From: Saccharomycopsis phalli
Lineage: Eukaryota; Ascomycota; Saccharomycetes; Ascoideales; Saccharomycopsidaceae
Assembly: GCA_020342235.1 (NCBI GenBank)
Contig: CP073212.1
Location: forward strand, 1,178,001-1,242,000
Length of the DNA stretch: 64,000 nucleotides
Direction: 5' to 3'
Shown: in pieces, positions 42,901 to 53,326 of the stretch
Layout of the letters: every line of letters starts with the position of its first letter
Numbering within the stretch: the first letter of the stretch is position 1
Notes under the pieces: model-generated
Told to the model about the DNA's origin: nothing
Seen by the model: the letters and a program-made list of their open reading frames with translations, nothing else
Databases searched by the model: none
Program-made: the position numbers and the translations under genes

Positions 42901-43467
42901 CCAGGACACAAGCCGCTTGATGTCGGGCTTGCAAATCTTAGCATTGATAATAATAACTTGCTTGAACTAGACTCTCCGGTGTCGCCATATGGTCATAAGC
43001 CGGTGGTTGATTTGTCAAAGTCGCACAAGATTCGGGAGTTGGTACACTCTACGCAGGAAGTGGAGGTTGATTTGTCGTCCAACTCTACGTTTGACGACGA
43101 GATTGCAATTGAGGAGGAATCTGCTGATAAATACTTGACAAAAATTGCCACTTCAAAGAGCAAGTCGTCGACTCAGTCTCGGCCTGAGTCGGAAATCAAT
43201 CCTGTGGATGCATTGTTCTATAAGGATCCACCAAAGAAATCCCGGTTTTCTCGATTACGGAAGCACAGCGATCCCAAGCCGGACTTTCATACGCCGTCAG
43301 AACTGGTCGAGTCGCCAGTTAGCTTTGACATGAAGAAGAAGTTGGGGAGCATATTCAGCGAGTCAGATAATGACAGTGATAACAAAGGAGAGGTGGATGA
43401 AGACACAAAGAAGAAGCACCGGAAAAGTAAAGTGCGGTCGTTTTTGGGCTCTTCATTTCATAGATAG
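39988..43467 (+). CDS. Ark1/Prk1/Akl1-family actin-regulating kinase
   Basis: NAK-family Ser/Thr kinases phosphorylate Pan1, Sla1 and other endocytic coat proteins to dismantle actin patches. The start at 39988 (MEKFKKLPPGTRLKVGSHELTI) fits the family; the frame is open further upstream and an ATG at 39952 is an alternative. The kinase domain (about 15-310) shows EGGFAHIYKV (Gly-loop), VLKR-type Lys, HRDIKIENVL (about 157), DFGS (about 177) and the APEMIDF motif. The tail of 850 residues has MPQVPQ repeats (41040-41130) and about 15 units of NEKSPFP/VNEKPPFP (41926-42270, 21-24 bp units). There are Pro-rich and NPF motifs that could bind SH3 or EH domains. 1159 residues. Tail length and layout fit Akl1 best, but the paralogue is not settled. 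Confidence 0.9.
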   Translation: MEKFKKLPPGTRLKVGSHELTIVSYISEGGFAHIYKVRISPPENSLDIACLKRVLVKDRAGLNQLRTEVKVMQRLIGRPNIVQYYDSHALRLLTTESHEDIGYEVLVLMELCPNRLLLDFMNTRLKEKLSEPEILKIMYDISLAVAQLHYLPKPLIHRDIKIENVLIDSARNFKLCDFGSTCRPIDAPRSQQQLQAVYQDIVHQTTPQYRAPEMIDFARGYPVDEKSDIWALGVFLYKLCFYITPFEQQGEMAILSGSFLFPAMPRYSLNIKNLIIIMLQINPSFRPNIFQVVDAVCRIQDITVPILDIYELGLYKIPEIGDLQRTSSKRRDYQRNAQSLGQCVSGNAQNMPQMPQVPQMPQVPQMPQVPQMPQVPQNIPQIPQIPPIPHMPQKTPGHSTQNTHLAPPNTQAQFPNAPNGIDYPASYNYGYSKTGPDFSSLTHSLLVKTTEMIEDSKHAQMDAPFPDTHKDLRRAHLHKANKVTADLADNAAVRYPSVDQLAVIDVPNHSQDDKPQVSYLAPAKSSTSLGLDTTNYSSTSIDLTSSELGAYENRPPSSDDQPLDGVAADDQLPETEFQVPARSKTPSTNPFPYEEQSNDRNPWASKSPFPKSDEKSLFATGEERSPFNGDGDRVPFPRDDKDQFASNEKSPFPNEKSPFPNEKSPFPNEKSPFPNEKSPFPTNEKPPFPVNEKSPFPVNEKPPFPVNEKPPFPVNEKSPFPVNDKVPFPVNEKDAFPTNERTPFPATEKAPFPSNERTPFPMISKEEKRPLPDDRIPFPIITKEEKSPFPKIPAEKSPFPTIPSLENTVAVSTTGEHINALLIKTSTIVNGFIDNDELTSPELTRYLSQKAWESGKASAEAAQSPEALQSYPNQSSPHPQSSQNPLQLPDFSQKDNYFLHNSAYKDKSNYRKQPVYLEKHSLQDKSGYQNSFADTSLRDTSFQDSIQSQKENQSDLSGYQNVLAKPGQKKFPGHKPLDVGLANLSIDNNNLLELDSPVSPYGHKPVVDLSKSHKIRELVHSTQEVEVDLSSNSTFDDEIAIEEESADKYLTKIATSKSKSSTQSRPESEINPVDALFYKDPPKKSRFSRLRKHSDPKPDFHTPSELVESPVSFDMKKKLGSIFSESDNDSDNKGEVDEDTKKKHRKSKVRSFLGSSFHR
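41926..42270 (+). repeat. Coding tandem repeat (NEKSPFP heptads)
   Basis: Fifteen or so near-identical 21-24 bp units inside the kinase gene. The first five are exact NEKSPFP units, later ones carry an extra Val/Thr and varied residues. The array stays in frame. Confidence 0.93.
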
Positions 43468-43491
43468 GATGGACATATACACACGCAATAC

Positions 43492-43563
43492 GCATGAATT
43501 AGTTTTTTTTTCTCTTGTAGATGCCGAGGCATGAATTAGTTTTTTTCTCTTGTAGATGCCGAG
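43492..43563. repeat. Tandem duplication, about 36 bp
   Basis: Two adjacent copies of a segment starting GCATGAATTAG and ending GATGCCGAG, differing only in T-tract length, just after the kinase stop. Confidence 0.9.
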
Positions 43564-43623
43564 CTTACATGTATTAATACATTAATTTAGGCTATAGAAA
43601 TGAAAATTCGTAAAATACACATG

Positions 43624-44279
43624 CTATGCGTTGACCAACTTCTCCAAGTACTCTGTGATGTTGAACCAGGAAAGATCGATTTTACTCAAATAGTACTTTG
43701 AGATGTAAGGCAAATGGTCCCTGATGGAGTCCAACAAGTCCTCGCCGGTGATGTAATAGTATATTCTGCTGGATAATTTCCATGAATAGTTTGGAAGATA
43801 AAACCCGATTCCGTACAAGATCAGTGAGAGAAACAAAAACATTACCAGGTCTAATGTTAGTAAATGGATGATATGAGGTGTTGAATAAGTAGAAATCAGC
43901 ACAAGAGAACAAGTTGAACTTGAAGCAAATGGTGAATCAAGCAAGACGACGAGATGCTGAGTATAGAATTCTCAATCAGGATTAAGTACGCTATGTATTG
44001 TTCAATAGCATATGAAGTCATTCAATAGCATATGAGGTCGTTCAATAGCATATCAATAGATTGATCCATGTATCATATCAAGCACATCAAACTCAAGATA
44101 TCAATCACATCAATATACGATTGTGCCATATATCAATACATCACATATCAATATACCATATCACACCATCATACAATATCAAATATCTCATCAATACATC
44201 AAAAATACCCCAGGATAATCACGTCAAGAATTCATCAATCTCCATACTTACGCAACACAAAGGCCTCGCCAGTTGTCAT
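43624..44279 (-). CDS. Small membrane protein, predicted two exons
   Basis: Exon 2 (43850-43624) encodes a hydrophobic segment (VMFLFLSLILYGIGFYL) and a polar end (GEDLLDSIRDHLPYISKYYL ... YLEKLVNA). Immediately before it the - strand reads TTTACTAACATTAG, the branch and acceptor pattern of this genome. An exon 1 at 44279-44252 (ATGACAACTGGCGAGGCC...) ends with GTAAGT at the matching codon phase, giving an 84-residue protein beginning MTTGEAFVLH. The 401 nt intron is much longer than the others here and contains a 20 bp triple repeat. I do not recognise the family. The single membrane span suggests an ER or mitochondrial small membrane protein (inference). Confidence 0.5.
44001..44060. repeat. 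20 bp tandem repeat, three copies
   Basis: Three units starting TTCAATAGCATATGA, inside the proposed intron of the small membrane protein gene. Confidence 0.95.
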
Positions 44280-44508
44280 TAAATAAAAAGGCAAGTGAAT
44301 ATAATACGCCCAGTAAATTCGATCTAATAACGAGAGCTTGCGCTCCTTCTCTAAAATCTCAGGATCATTCAACGTCAAATGTATCATGGTTGTCCATTTA
44401 TGCAAACGTACTCACCAATGACCTTTTCTTCCGGGCACATAACCAAAAATCGAGAAGGTTCCACGGAACGGGGTATATAAGCACCTGGTAATGCCCTGAT
44501 GTTGGGAA

Positions 44509-45108
44509 ATGAAACGACCGTTAAATGACGACGATGGCTTTGTGTTGCGGCAGGGACGCAAGAAGCGGTTGATTGACTCCTTTAAGAACTTGAATTTGGT
44601 GCTGCTGTGTGAGTCTAAGAAAGAAGAGGAGCCGTTGGAGGTGAAGAGATGGTTGATACCCAAGAATTTTTTGGACCCGGCGTTTTCTCGAGACAACATT
44701 GATGAGAAGGTGAAGCAGTTTTACTATGATCAGATGAAACAGGATGATGTGGAGTGTGTCAGTGACGTGGATGCAATGGAGATAGATGGGGAGCGCAAGG
44801 AGCAGAGGACGGTGAGTAATGGGGAGATATATTATCGGATGTACTTGCTGAGGTTTTATTCTGTGATCCGGCACTATGATCCGTGGAAAGTGGTGTATGA
44901 GGTGTTTATTAGATGGTGGAATGATAAGTTGTGTGGACGGATGGATGATCGGATAGAAGAGGTGGATGATGTGGATGATGTGGATGAGATGGATGAGATG
45001 GATGATGAAATGGATGATGAAATGGATGATGGAGTTGAACGCATAATGGAAAGCGGGATACAGGATGACAATGACTTAAATTACGAAGACAATGAAATGT
45101 ACGATTAA
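44509..45108 (+). CDS. Unknown protein with acidic Asp/Met repeat tail
   Basis: A 199-residue protein starting MKRPLNDDDGFVLRQGRKKR. It has a basic N-terminus, a compact middle with many aromatics (IYYRMYLLRFYSVIRHYDPWKVVYEVFIRWW) and a C-terminal run of DEM/DDEMDD repeats coded by 6-12 bp units. The aromatic block looks like a conserved folded part, and the basic-plus-acidic layout fits a nuclear protein, but I recognise no family. No intron is needed. It is transcribed away from the small membrane protein gene, which starts 230 bases upstream on the other strand. Confidence 0.65.
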   Translation: MKRPLNDDDGFVLRQGRKKRLIDSFKNLNLVLLCESKKEEEPLEVKRWLIPKNFLDPAFSRDNIDEKVKQFYYDQMKQDDVECVSDVDAMEIDGERKEQRTVSNGEIYYRMYLLRFYSVIRHYDPWKVVYEVFIRWWNDKLCGRMDDRIEEVDDVDDVDEMDEMDDEMDDEMDDGVERIMESGIQDDNDLNYEDNEMYD

Positions 45109-46343
45109 TGCTATAGAATAATGGAGACAACAGAATGATCAATGTATGATACCGTAGAATTATTAATAACGACATGAGAAGGTGATATTAGTATTATAGT
45201 TTATAATAACTATCATGCGTTGGAAATTTAAAAACACGCAATTGGCACTAGGAGAATGAAATTGATATTTCACTGTCTACAAGCCAATACAACTCTGCCA
45301 AGTGGAATTCGCAGGAAAACATTGAGGATAAAAAATCACGACTTGGTTTTGACTTGGGTTTTAGGATGGTAGTCATAATATGAATTACATGTCGTGAATA
45401 TATCTTTGACAGTGTTTTGCACTGGGTAGCTTGATATATTAACATTGGCATGTCAAATGATGATGTATAGGAAGTGTATTTGGATAGTTTTATAAGCAAA
45501 AGAAAAGTAATTATTCGAGTATCATCTTGATTGCAAATAGATTGGAGTCCATTGAGTAGATAGTATGTATAATACCAATTGAATGTCTATAAGACAGCTG
45601 ATTTCGCCCAAGACAATAATTCCATCAAACTAATTCCATCAAACTAATTCCATCAAACTAATTCCATCAAACTAATTCCATCCTATCCATCCGATCCATC
45701 TACAAGACCAATTGCACAATATACCCAGATACTAAAACACATGAACCAGGATACTTGCTAGACTTGAAAACTTACGTCAACCAGCACCGATTAATCCAAC
45801 TATACTCAAAACGTTTCTTGTAGTCACATCTCGATAGCTGCATATTGACTCCAGCTGGTCCCGGAACGCGGCATCTTCGATATCAACCACCAGGCAATAA
45901 ATATGCAAATTTCATTACAGCTGGAACTCGGCCATCGTCATCAAAAGCAACAAATAGAATGCGCAGTTGGATACTCTACATTGGAATTGACACGGTTTGA
46001 TTGGCTCGCTTTTTGCTTGGCTTGATGCTGCGGAATACTCAGCTCATCAATACATTGTAGCAACCGTGCCGATTGCAGATGGAAAGTTAGAATCTAGCGA
46101 GCAACGTCGCATAAGAAAACAGCAACCGACAATGTACCAAAATAAAAGCAGCGAGTTGCCGCAGTCAACTCACGTCACACACCACTCTTTATCACGTGAC
46201 CACGCTAATTTACCGGATCGAGCGACTTTCAACCTACCAAAGTGAACAGAAGGCAAGAGCAAGAAATTTGAAGGATCGCAGAAGCACAGTTACAGAGCGA
46301 TTTTGGAAAACACCTAGCTTAATACAACACTACTTTTTTTATC
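45109..46343. other. Intergenic region upstream of SOL1-like gene
   Basis: Holds a 15 bp tandem repeat (AACTAATTCCATCAA, four copies, about 45623-45680) and a TCACGTG site at 46192, 150 bases before the SOL1-like start. No gene is seen; an 82-codon frame near 45997 has no features. Confidence 0.45.
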
Positions 46344-47306
46344 ATGACCACAACCGTTCCTAAGATATATGCCTTCAAGGAGCTCGATGAGGTGGCAGAT
46401 GCAGTGGCAGACCATATAATCTCGGCACAGAATTCTGTCTTGTTTCCTAGCAATACCATGGGATTCAACAAGCGGACCAGCTGGAACGGCGAGCCGGGAA
46501 AGGACGAACATGCCGAGGATGAGAGGAGCAACCTGACTGTGAGTCTTGTGAAAAAGGGCAGCAAGAAGAAGAAGAAGGAAAAGAAGGAGCAGAGCGAGCG
46601 GCGGTTCAAGATTGCAATTTCCGGCGGCTCGCTTATCCATGTGTTGAACCAGGGGTTGTTGAAACGGGAAGACATTGCCTGGGACAGATGGGACGTCTAC
46701 ATGGTGGACGAGCGGCTTGTTCCGTTTTCTGACGAGGAGTCGAACTACGGGTTGGCCAAGCGTCAGTTGTTTGACTTGATTTCTACCTCGCCGTCTGGCG
46801 AAAAGTTTGGCTTCCCAAAGGTGTACCACATTGACGAATCGCTCATTGGCGACCCCTACGAGTGTGCCGACGCTTATGAGAAGATCCTCATCAACAACTT
46901 TGCGAAAAAGGACTCGGTCAAGTTGCCAATGTTTGACTTGTTTCTCCTTGGATGCGCTCCTGATGGACATATTGCCTCTTTGTTCCCAAACCGCGAACAG
47001 CTACGCGAGAAATTGGCCTGGGTGATGCCAGTCGAAAACGCGCCTCGCCCGCCGCCAAACCGTATCACGCTTACAGTTCCAGTCATTTGTCACTCGGCCA
47101 GAGTGACGTTTGTTGTTGAGGGAAGCACAAAGGCTCCTATTCTCAAGACGGTGTTTGAGCGGCCTGATAAGGGTTTGCCAAGCAGTATTGTAAACGAAGG
47201 GGCTGCTGGACGAGTCGTTTGGTTTGTGGATCACGATGCATTGGACGATGTGCTGGTTACCAAGAAGAAGTACAAGTACGAGGTGGATGTGTTTAAGAAT
47301 CAGTAG
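46344..47306 (+). CDS. Sol1/Sol2-like 6-phosphogluconolactonase-family protein
   Basis: A 320-residue protein of the NagB/6-phosphogluconolactonase family. Motifs: KIAISGGSLIHVL, VYMVDERLVPFSDEESNYGL, and FLLGCAPDGHIASLFPN. The pentose-phosphate enzymes (Sol3/Sol4) hydrolyse 6-phosphogluconolactone. The GCAPDGHIASLFPN form is that of Sol1/Sol2, which in S. cerevisiae are linked to tRNA nuclear export and lack clear lactonase activity. The family His and Asp are retained, so activity is not excluded. An insertion at about 60-85 is very Lys/Glu-rich (KKGSKKKKKEKKEQ), possibly a nuclear signal. Which role dominates cannot be told from sequence. Confidence 0.9.
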   Translation: MTTTVPKIYAFKELDEVADAVADHIISAQNSVLFPSNTMGFNKRTSWNGEPGKDEHAEDERSNLTVSLVKKGSKKKKKEKKEQSERRFKIAISGGSLIHVLNQGLLKREDIAWDRWDVYMVDERLVPFSDEESNYGLAKRQLFDLISTSPSGEKFGFPKVYHIDESLIGDPYECADAYEKILINNFAKKDSVKLPMFDLFLLGCAPDGHIASLFPNREQLREKLAWVMPVENAPRPPPNRITLTVPVICHSARVTFVVEGSTKAPILKTVFERPDKGLPSSIVNEGAAGRVVWFVDHDALDDVLVTKKKYKYEVDVFKNQ

Positions 47307-49135
47307 ACAGAATGCAGGTTCATAATATACATGTAGAAAGTGTTGGTCTGGGCCGAATGTCTATGGTATTTGTTGCTTATCTTTTCAGTCTGCTTTTATT
47401 TTGTCATTTTGATTTTTCACTTTTGTATCTGCTCTCACCATCTTACTATTTTACCCATACTATCGTACCATTTTACTATCTCACCATTTTACTATCTCAC
47501 TATCTTACTGTCATACTATCATACCATCCTACTCACACTACCTACTACACTACTCACACCATATCCTTTCTTTCTATAGTACCATTTATTCTGCATGTCA
47601 CATTGTTCAACTGAAAACATGTGCCCTACACGCACTTTCTTATTATTAGATATTCTGCGTTGGCATACATACTCTATTCACTCCACTATCATCTTCCAAA
47701 ATTTCCATCCTCACCTTGTAAACTCATCCTCACCAACATTCACTGAAAATACCATGCTCATACACCCCAGACTCCTCTCAGACTCCCCTTTCTTTACTGC
47801 ACTCATCTCCAATCCACTTACAATATTCATACTTCTTTTGGACTCCGGTACCAGTATTCACAACCACCGTATTCAGACTAAATTTCACATTTACATACGT
47901 TACTCATTAGGTGAGTACCGTTTTTGATCAAACCATTCCAGGGTCACTTCTAGGCGACTCATTGTATCCAATAATACACCAAGAAATGCGACTTCCTGCT
48001 CGCTCGCTGACAACACGTACGTTTACTTGAGCAGAAAATTGTCGTACAAGTCGTGATGACTGAGGATTGGAAGGAGAGCTTGGCTTAATCATAATTGGTC
48101 AATGTTTATAACAGGCTCTTTTGCAGTACCCTTGGAGTGAATTATCCACTATTATGACGCAAAACAGGCAACCTCCTACACTTTGAACTGCCCAATGGAT
48201 AGTCAAAAACTCAATACATGGCATCAATAAAGATTCCATGGCGCCTAATGCATTTTGTTTGAGATTGCAATTGTTTATGAATGCAGTTGTGTATGAATAC
48301 ATTGTCTAAGTTTGAGTAGCTCGGTTATCGCGAGTCAGCCGTTCACTGGTACTCAATACATTTCACAGTGAGCTGGCACTCAATACATTCCACGGCGGAA
48401 TGGTAAACTAAACCATTTACACAGCATCCACACATCTTGCTTGCAAATCAAAATAGACCATCAGGCTTTTTACTGCGGGTAGACTGGGCCATGATAGAAA
48501 GCATTGCACAATACAAAATACCAAGCCATGCTACGAATCGTAAACTAGATATAAATCATTTGCTTTCCCTTACTCACCAAGAACAAGCTTCTTTTGCTCT
48601 AACGGAATGTTAATAGTTATCAATCTGCCACAATGCACAGAGAATGTACCATGGCCGGCTATAGAGCTGCAAGAGCCTTGCAATCGGTCCGCTAATGAAT
48701 TTTTTTGATCAATAAAATCACTGGACACATGATATTCCATAATTCTGGGAACCCAGTGTTGTTCAGCATCCATTCAATTCCGTTGCACCCTGAAAATAGT
48801 CTCTAGCAACTCAGTTGATGATCAGGCAACACGCAGACAACATCTGCAAATTTAAACTGGACCAACCTCAGCTCCTCCAACACAAAACGTCGTCAGATCA
48901 TTTATAAACGTTTCACATCCAAAGGCAAGCACTTTTTTACTCCATCCAGTTGTTAGGCAGAGCTTATCTGACAACATCAACGTGCAGGTACGAATAGCGT
49001 GATACACACATAAATAATGGAAACGGCCAACAAAACCCACTCGGCAAATAAAAAAGCAACTAAAACCAAACGCCGATGAACACGCCAAATACAAATACGA
49101 TTCATTATAGAACGGATGTAATCAGTGCGCTATTG
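47307..49135. other. Intergenic region, 1.8 kb, no gene seen
   Basis: The first 300 bases after the SOL1-like gene are pyrimidine-rich with ACTATCTCACCATTTT-like repeats. The rest is mixed sequence with no supported frame on either strand. Confidence 0.4.
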
Positions 49136-49142
49136 CACGTGA
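49136..49142. promoter_or_regulatory. CACGTGA site upstream of CYS4
   Basis: The palindromic core CACGTG followed by A lies 44 bases before the CYS4 start. In S. cerevisiae Cbf1 with Met4 binds TCACGTG at sulphur-pathway genes. Its use here is inference; the same motif occurs in several other promoters of the window. Confidence 0.5.
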
Positions 49143-49185
49143 TGCGAGGAATTGGGTGATTTGCGAAAACTGATTTCTTGTCGTC

Positions 49186-50661
49186 ATGACTAAACAACTT
49201 CCACAACTCTCTAGCGACGTCTTGGACCTTATTGGGAACACTCCAATCGTGCGCCTCAACAGTATTCCGCAGTCGCTCAACATCAAGCCACAAATTCTTG
49301 TGAAATGCGAGTATTTCAATGCTGGTGGGTCAGTGAAGGACAGAATCGCCAAGCGAATGGTCGAGGAGGCGGAAAAGCAAGGGGAAATCAAGCCAGGGTT
49401 CACTTTAATCGAACCTACATCTGGTAACACCGGTATTGGACTTGCTCTCTTGGGTGCAGTCAAGGGATATCGGACGATCATCACCCTTCCAGAGAAAATG
49501 TCAAATGAGAAGGTGGCAGTTTTGAAGGCTTTGGGTGCTGAGATTGTCCGGACTCCGACAGAGGCTGCCTGGGACTCTCCAGAATCGCACATTGGAGTGG
49601 CCAAGAAGCTCAACAAGGAGATCAAGAACTCGATCATCTTGGACCAATATGGGAACCCAAACAACCCATTGGCACACTACTACACCACCGGATACGAGAT
49701 CTACGAGCAGACCAACGGGAAATTGTCTGCCTTGGTTGCTGGTGCTGGTACTGGTGGAACTGTCAGCGGTATTGCCAAGTACTTGAAGGAGAAGAATCCA
49801 CGTATCCAGGTTGTCGCTGCGGATCCAAAGGGATCTATTTTGGCTCTCCCAGAGACGTTGAATGACACCACGGTGAATTCGTATCAAGTCGAGGGTATTG
49901 GGTACGATTTTGTGCCAGATGCGCTTGACCGAAGCTTGATCGACAAGTGGTACAAGACCGAGGACAAGGAGTCGTTCTACTATGCCAGAAGATTGATAAA
50001 AGAAGAAGGGTTGCTTGTTGGTGGTTCTTCGGGATCCGCTCTTGCTGCCGCAGTGAAATACGTCCAGGACCATCCTGAGTTGACCAAAGACGATATCGTT
50101 GTCGTGGTGTTGCCAGACTCGATTCGGTCGTACCTCTCGAAGTTTGCCGACGACGAGTGGATGAAACTCAACGGGTTCTTGGACGAAAGCGAGCAGCAGG
50201 ATGAATTTGACAACAAGACAATTCGTGAATTGAAGTTGACGTCTGTTGTCTCGGTAAGCTTGAACGAAAAAGTTTCCGAGGTTGTGCGCATTCTCCAGAC
50301 AAATGGCTTTGACCAATTGCCGGTCTTGGATGGAAACAACAAGAAACTTTTGGGTCTCATTACCTTGTCGAACCTCTTGAAGAACTTGTCCAAGAAAACT
50401 GTCTCCTTGGACGACACAATTGCGCATATCTTCTTTGATTTCCGCAAGTTGACCGACTTTGACAAGTCGTACGATATCAATGAGAAGTCCAAGTTTTCAA
50501 GACGCAAGTTCCAGTCTATCACCCTCAACACCAAATTGTCTGACTTGAACAAGTTCTTTGAGAAAAATTCAGCGGCAATTGTCACCGATGACGACTTGGT
50601 GCCTATCCATGTCGTCACAAAGGTCGATCTCTTGGGCTACTTGACCTCTATTTCTTTATAA
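49186..50661 (+). CDS. CYS4: Cystathionine beta-synthase
   Basis: Cys4 condenses serine and homocysteine to cystathionine, the first step of transsulphuration, with pyridoxal phosphate. The PLP lysine is in [11 protein letters not shown] (Lys51); [11 protein letters not shown] and the glycine loop [12 protein letters not shown] bind substrate and PLP phosphate. A linker and two CBS repeats follow (about 350-491), the second ending in [12 protein letters not shown]. At 491 residues it is near the length of yeast Cys4 and, like it, lacks the heme-binding N-terminus of animal enzymes. A CACGTGA site lies just upstream. Confidence 0.97.
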   Translation: MTKQLPQLSSDVLDLIGNTPIVRLNSIPQSLNIKPQILVKCEYFNAGGSVKDRIAKRMVEEAEKQGEIKPGFTLIEPTSGNTGIGLALLGAVKGYRTIITLPEKMSNEKVAVLKALGAEIVRTPTEAAWDSPESHIGVAKKLNKEIKNSIILDQYGNPNNPLAHYYTTGYEIYEQTNGKLSALVAGAGTGGTVSGIAKYLKEKNPRIQVVAADPKGSILALPETLNDTTVNSYQVEGIGYDFVPDALDRSLIDKWYKTEDKESFYYARRLIKEEGLLVGGSSGSALAAAVKYVQDHPELTKDDIVVVVLPDSIRSYLSKFADDEWMKLNGFLDESEQQDEFDNKTIRELKLTSVVSVSLNEKVSEVVRILQTNGFDQLPVLDGNNKKLLGLITLSNLLKNLSKKTVSLDDTIAHIFFDFRKLTDFDKSYDINEKSKFSRRKFQSITLNTKLSDLNKFFEKNSAAIVTDDDLVPIHVVTKVDLLGYLTSISL

Positions 50662-51105
50662 TCAATGTCCGCATAATATAAATGTAGGTTAGAACTGGTT
50701 GCAAATAGGCTGAAAGTTTTTTTTTTTTTTTTTGATTTAGTCTGTATCGTTGGGTAACTTGATTCTTGTCAAATATAATTCTTTGGCATCCATACTTCTC
50801 TACCGTCTATAATTCTCTATCTACTGTAATTCCTTGACATCCATAATTCTGTAACTTCTATAATTCTTTACCAACTGGTTACACAATTTTGCCTAGTGAT
50901 TTACAAAATACTCAGAGATATTCCAAATTAGTTGCGTTCCAGTAGTCAGTAGTGGAAATAAAGTTACCAAAAATGATCAGGGCACTACGTAGTTGATGAA
51001 TAATTCATAAAGGCAGCAATCACCACTACCCTCTAATCTTTTGTTACGAGCCCGGGGACAACTATTACTATGAGACTTGAAAATAAAAATCTTGTTTTCA
51101 AGTAA
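50662..51105. other. CYS4 3' flank
   Basis: Holds a T17 tract at about 50718-50734 and short CTGTAATTC / CCATAATTC phrases repeated near 50780-50870. No gene is seen. Confidence 0.4.
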
Positions 51106-51178
51106 GCCTAGTTAGCACAATCGGTAGTGCATTCGACTCTTAATCGAAAGGTTGCGGGTTCGAGCCCCGCATTGGGCT
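51106..51178 (+). tRNA. tRNA-Lys-CTT: tRNA-Lys(CTT)
   Basis: A 73 nt cloverleaf with acceptor stem GCCTAGT/ATTGGGC (with G-T pairs), a D arm with TAGCACAATCGGTAGTGC, anticodon stem TTCGA/TCGAA and loop CTCTTAA, giving anticodon CTT. The T arm GCGGGTTCGAGCCCCGC pairs perfectly. A and B boxes are intact, and a T-rich Pol III terminator (51178-51182) follows directly. No intron. CCA is not encoded, as expected in a eukaryote. Confidence 0.97.
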
Positions 51179-52387
51179 TTTCTTTTTGGATTTCAAAACT
51201 GTTTATTTTATAGTATCAAGTTTTAGTAGCGTTGTGCAACTAATTATGGTACCAAAAGGCATATTATGACTTTGATTTTGATACATTTTGTCCTTGAATA
51301 TGGCTTTTTATAACCAGAAATATGATTTGCTATAAATATAAATTATCAAAAAGATCCAGTGGCACAATATGTACTTGGACTTTAGAAATCATCAATTAAT
51401 CTCAAGTATAACATCATAAAAGAGTAAATAGCATACCTAGAGGGTTATTTTTCTTGGGAATATTTAATTGAGCACTTTAGCTTTGCATGAAATTGTCCTT
51501 TTGAAATATAAAATGTTTCGAATAGCTTCAAGGACCATAGTAATAAGTGGATCAGCACGCCAACTGTGTCCATTTGAGCAAAAATGATACAAATGACGTG
51601 TTTGAAATTTTCCCTGTCTTAATATTAGCAAAAGAATGCTATTTATATTGGTGTCAATTGCCGTGTAATTCTTGGAATCTTGAGACTTGCCAACGTCGTG
51701 TCACGTGATGATAGTATGATGTGCATCAATAGGAGGAGGAACCAGGCAAGCATGAATTGGAGAACAAATTGGACCAGAAAATTAAAAGGAAAGGTATTTT
51801 ACACACGATTACTATGTCAATTGCAGAAAAATAATAGGCCTATTAATGGAAAAATTGGCGGAGTGTGCTGGTTGCGAGCGCTGGTGGTGCAGCAAGTGAC
51901 AGTACCAAGGTTGACGTGCCATTGGATTCCAAGCGATTCAGTGTGAATTTTCGCGATATTTTTAGGCAATTTGACTTTAGTAATCAACAATACAAGAGCC
52001 AGTACAAGAACGTAATAATGTGGTAGAGTACATTGAGATCAGGACAATATTCAACTTGCCCAGTCAGCTTCTAGAAACAAGACTATAATGAATGAATTAC
52101 GGCACTAGAGATTGAGTTTGTATAGTTGGCTCAATTCTAGTCGACAATGGTGTTTAACAAATATATTAATGAGTACATTGACCAGCATGAGCGGCATTCA
52201 CGCTTCGGTCAGCATATATTCAACATCAATTGTATTGTAACATCAACTGTATTGTAACATCATCAATTATACTATACCAATACCAAATCTACATCTCTGC
52301 CAAATTGCACGTTGCAGCTGCGCACACCCTCCAGCTGCCTGGTTACGAGCCCTACATTATAGGAAATTCTTGCCACTGTCCATTCCA
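51179..52387. other. Intergenic between tRNA-Lys and RPN11
   Basis: AT-rich. TCACGTG is at 51701. A CAATTGTATTGTAACATCA-like phrase is repeated near 52217-52265. A frame from about 51680 needs a non-ATG start and shows no family. No gene is called. Confidence 0.4.
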
Positions 52388-53326
52388 ATGAACAACAATA
52401 TTGCGAGTTTACAACGGATGTTGGGCCAGGGACTTGGCGGATCCCCCGGCGCAGACACGCCGATTAGCGACGACAAGGAGACGATTTACATCTCGAGTTT
52501 GGCGCTTCTCAAGATGTTGAAGCATGGAACCGCGGGGGTGCCTATGGAGGTTATGGGGTTGATGTTGGGCGAGTTTGTGGACGAGTACACGGTCCATGTT
52601 ATCGACGTGTTTGCAATGCCACAATCTGGAACTGGGGTCTCGGTTGAGGCTGTTGATTCTGTGTTCCAGACCAAGATGATGGACATGTTGCGTCAAACCG
52701 GCCGGGACGAAAAGGTCGTGGGGTGGTACCACTCGCACCCGGGCTTTGGATGCTGGTTGTCGTCGGTTGATGTCAACACCCAGCAGTCGTTTGAGCAGTT
52801 GAATTCGCGTTCTGTTGCCGTGGTCATTGATCCAATCCAGTCGGTTCGGGGGAAAGTGGTCATTGATGCGTTCCGCTTGATTGGATCCGCCACAGTGATG
52901 ATGGGTCAGGAGCCGCGGCAAAGTACCAGTAACGTGGGCCATTTGAGCAAGCCAAGTATCCAGGCGTTGATCCACGGATTGAACCGCAGCTACTACTCGT
53001 TGAACATTGACTACCGCAAAACAGACTTGGAAGTCAACATGTTGCTAAACTTGCACAAGCAAAACTGGTCCAGCGGGTTGGTTTTGAACGACTACGAGAA
53101 GAAGGACGAGAAGAACTTGCAGGATTTGGAGAATATGGTCAAGATTGCAAAGTTGTACTCCGAGCGTATCAAGGAGGAGTCGGAGCTCACCGAGGACCAG
53201 CTCAAGACTCGTTATGTGGGGAAGCAGGATCCAAAGAAGCACTTGGGCGAAGCTTCCGACAAGAGAATCGAAGACAATATCGTGAGCATCCTTACAGGGC
53301 AAGTCAATTCTGCAGTGATACAATAG
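52388..53326 (+). CDS. RPN11: Rpn11, proteasome lid deubiquitinase
   Basis: Rpn11 is the JAMM metalloprotease of the 19S lid that cuts ubiquitin chains from substrates as they enter the proteasome. The first ATG (52388, [12 protein letters not shown]) gives 312 residues. The MPN+ motif is complete: the Glu in [14 protein letters not shown], then [14 protein letters not shown] with zinc ligands His115, His117 and Asp128. The C-terminal half ([26 protein letters not shown]) matches the family. No intron. Confidence 0.97.
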   Translation: MNNNIASLQRMLGQGLGGSPGADTPISDDKETIYISSLALLKMLKHGTAGVPMEVMGLMLGEFVDEYTVHVIDVFAMPQSGTGVSVEAVDSVFQTKMMDMLRQTGRDEKVVGWYHSHPGFGCWLSSVDVNTQQSFEQLNSRSVAVVIDPIQSVRGKVVIDAFRLIGSATVMMGQEPRQSTSNVGHLSKPSIQALIHGLNRSYYSLNIDYRKTDLEVNMLLNLHKQNWSSGLVLNDYEKKDEKNLQDLENMVKIAKLYSERIKEESELTEDQLKTRYVGKQDPKKHLGEASDKRIEDNIVSILTGQVNSAVIQ

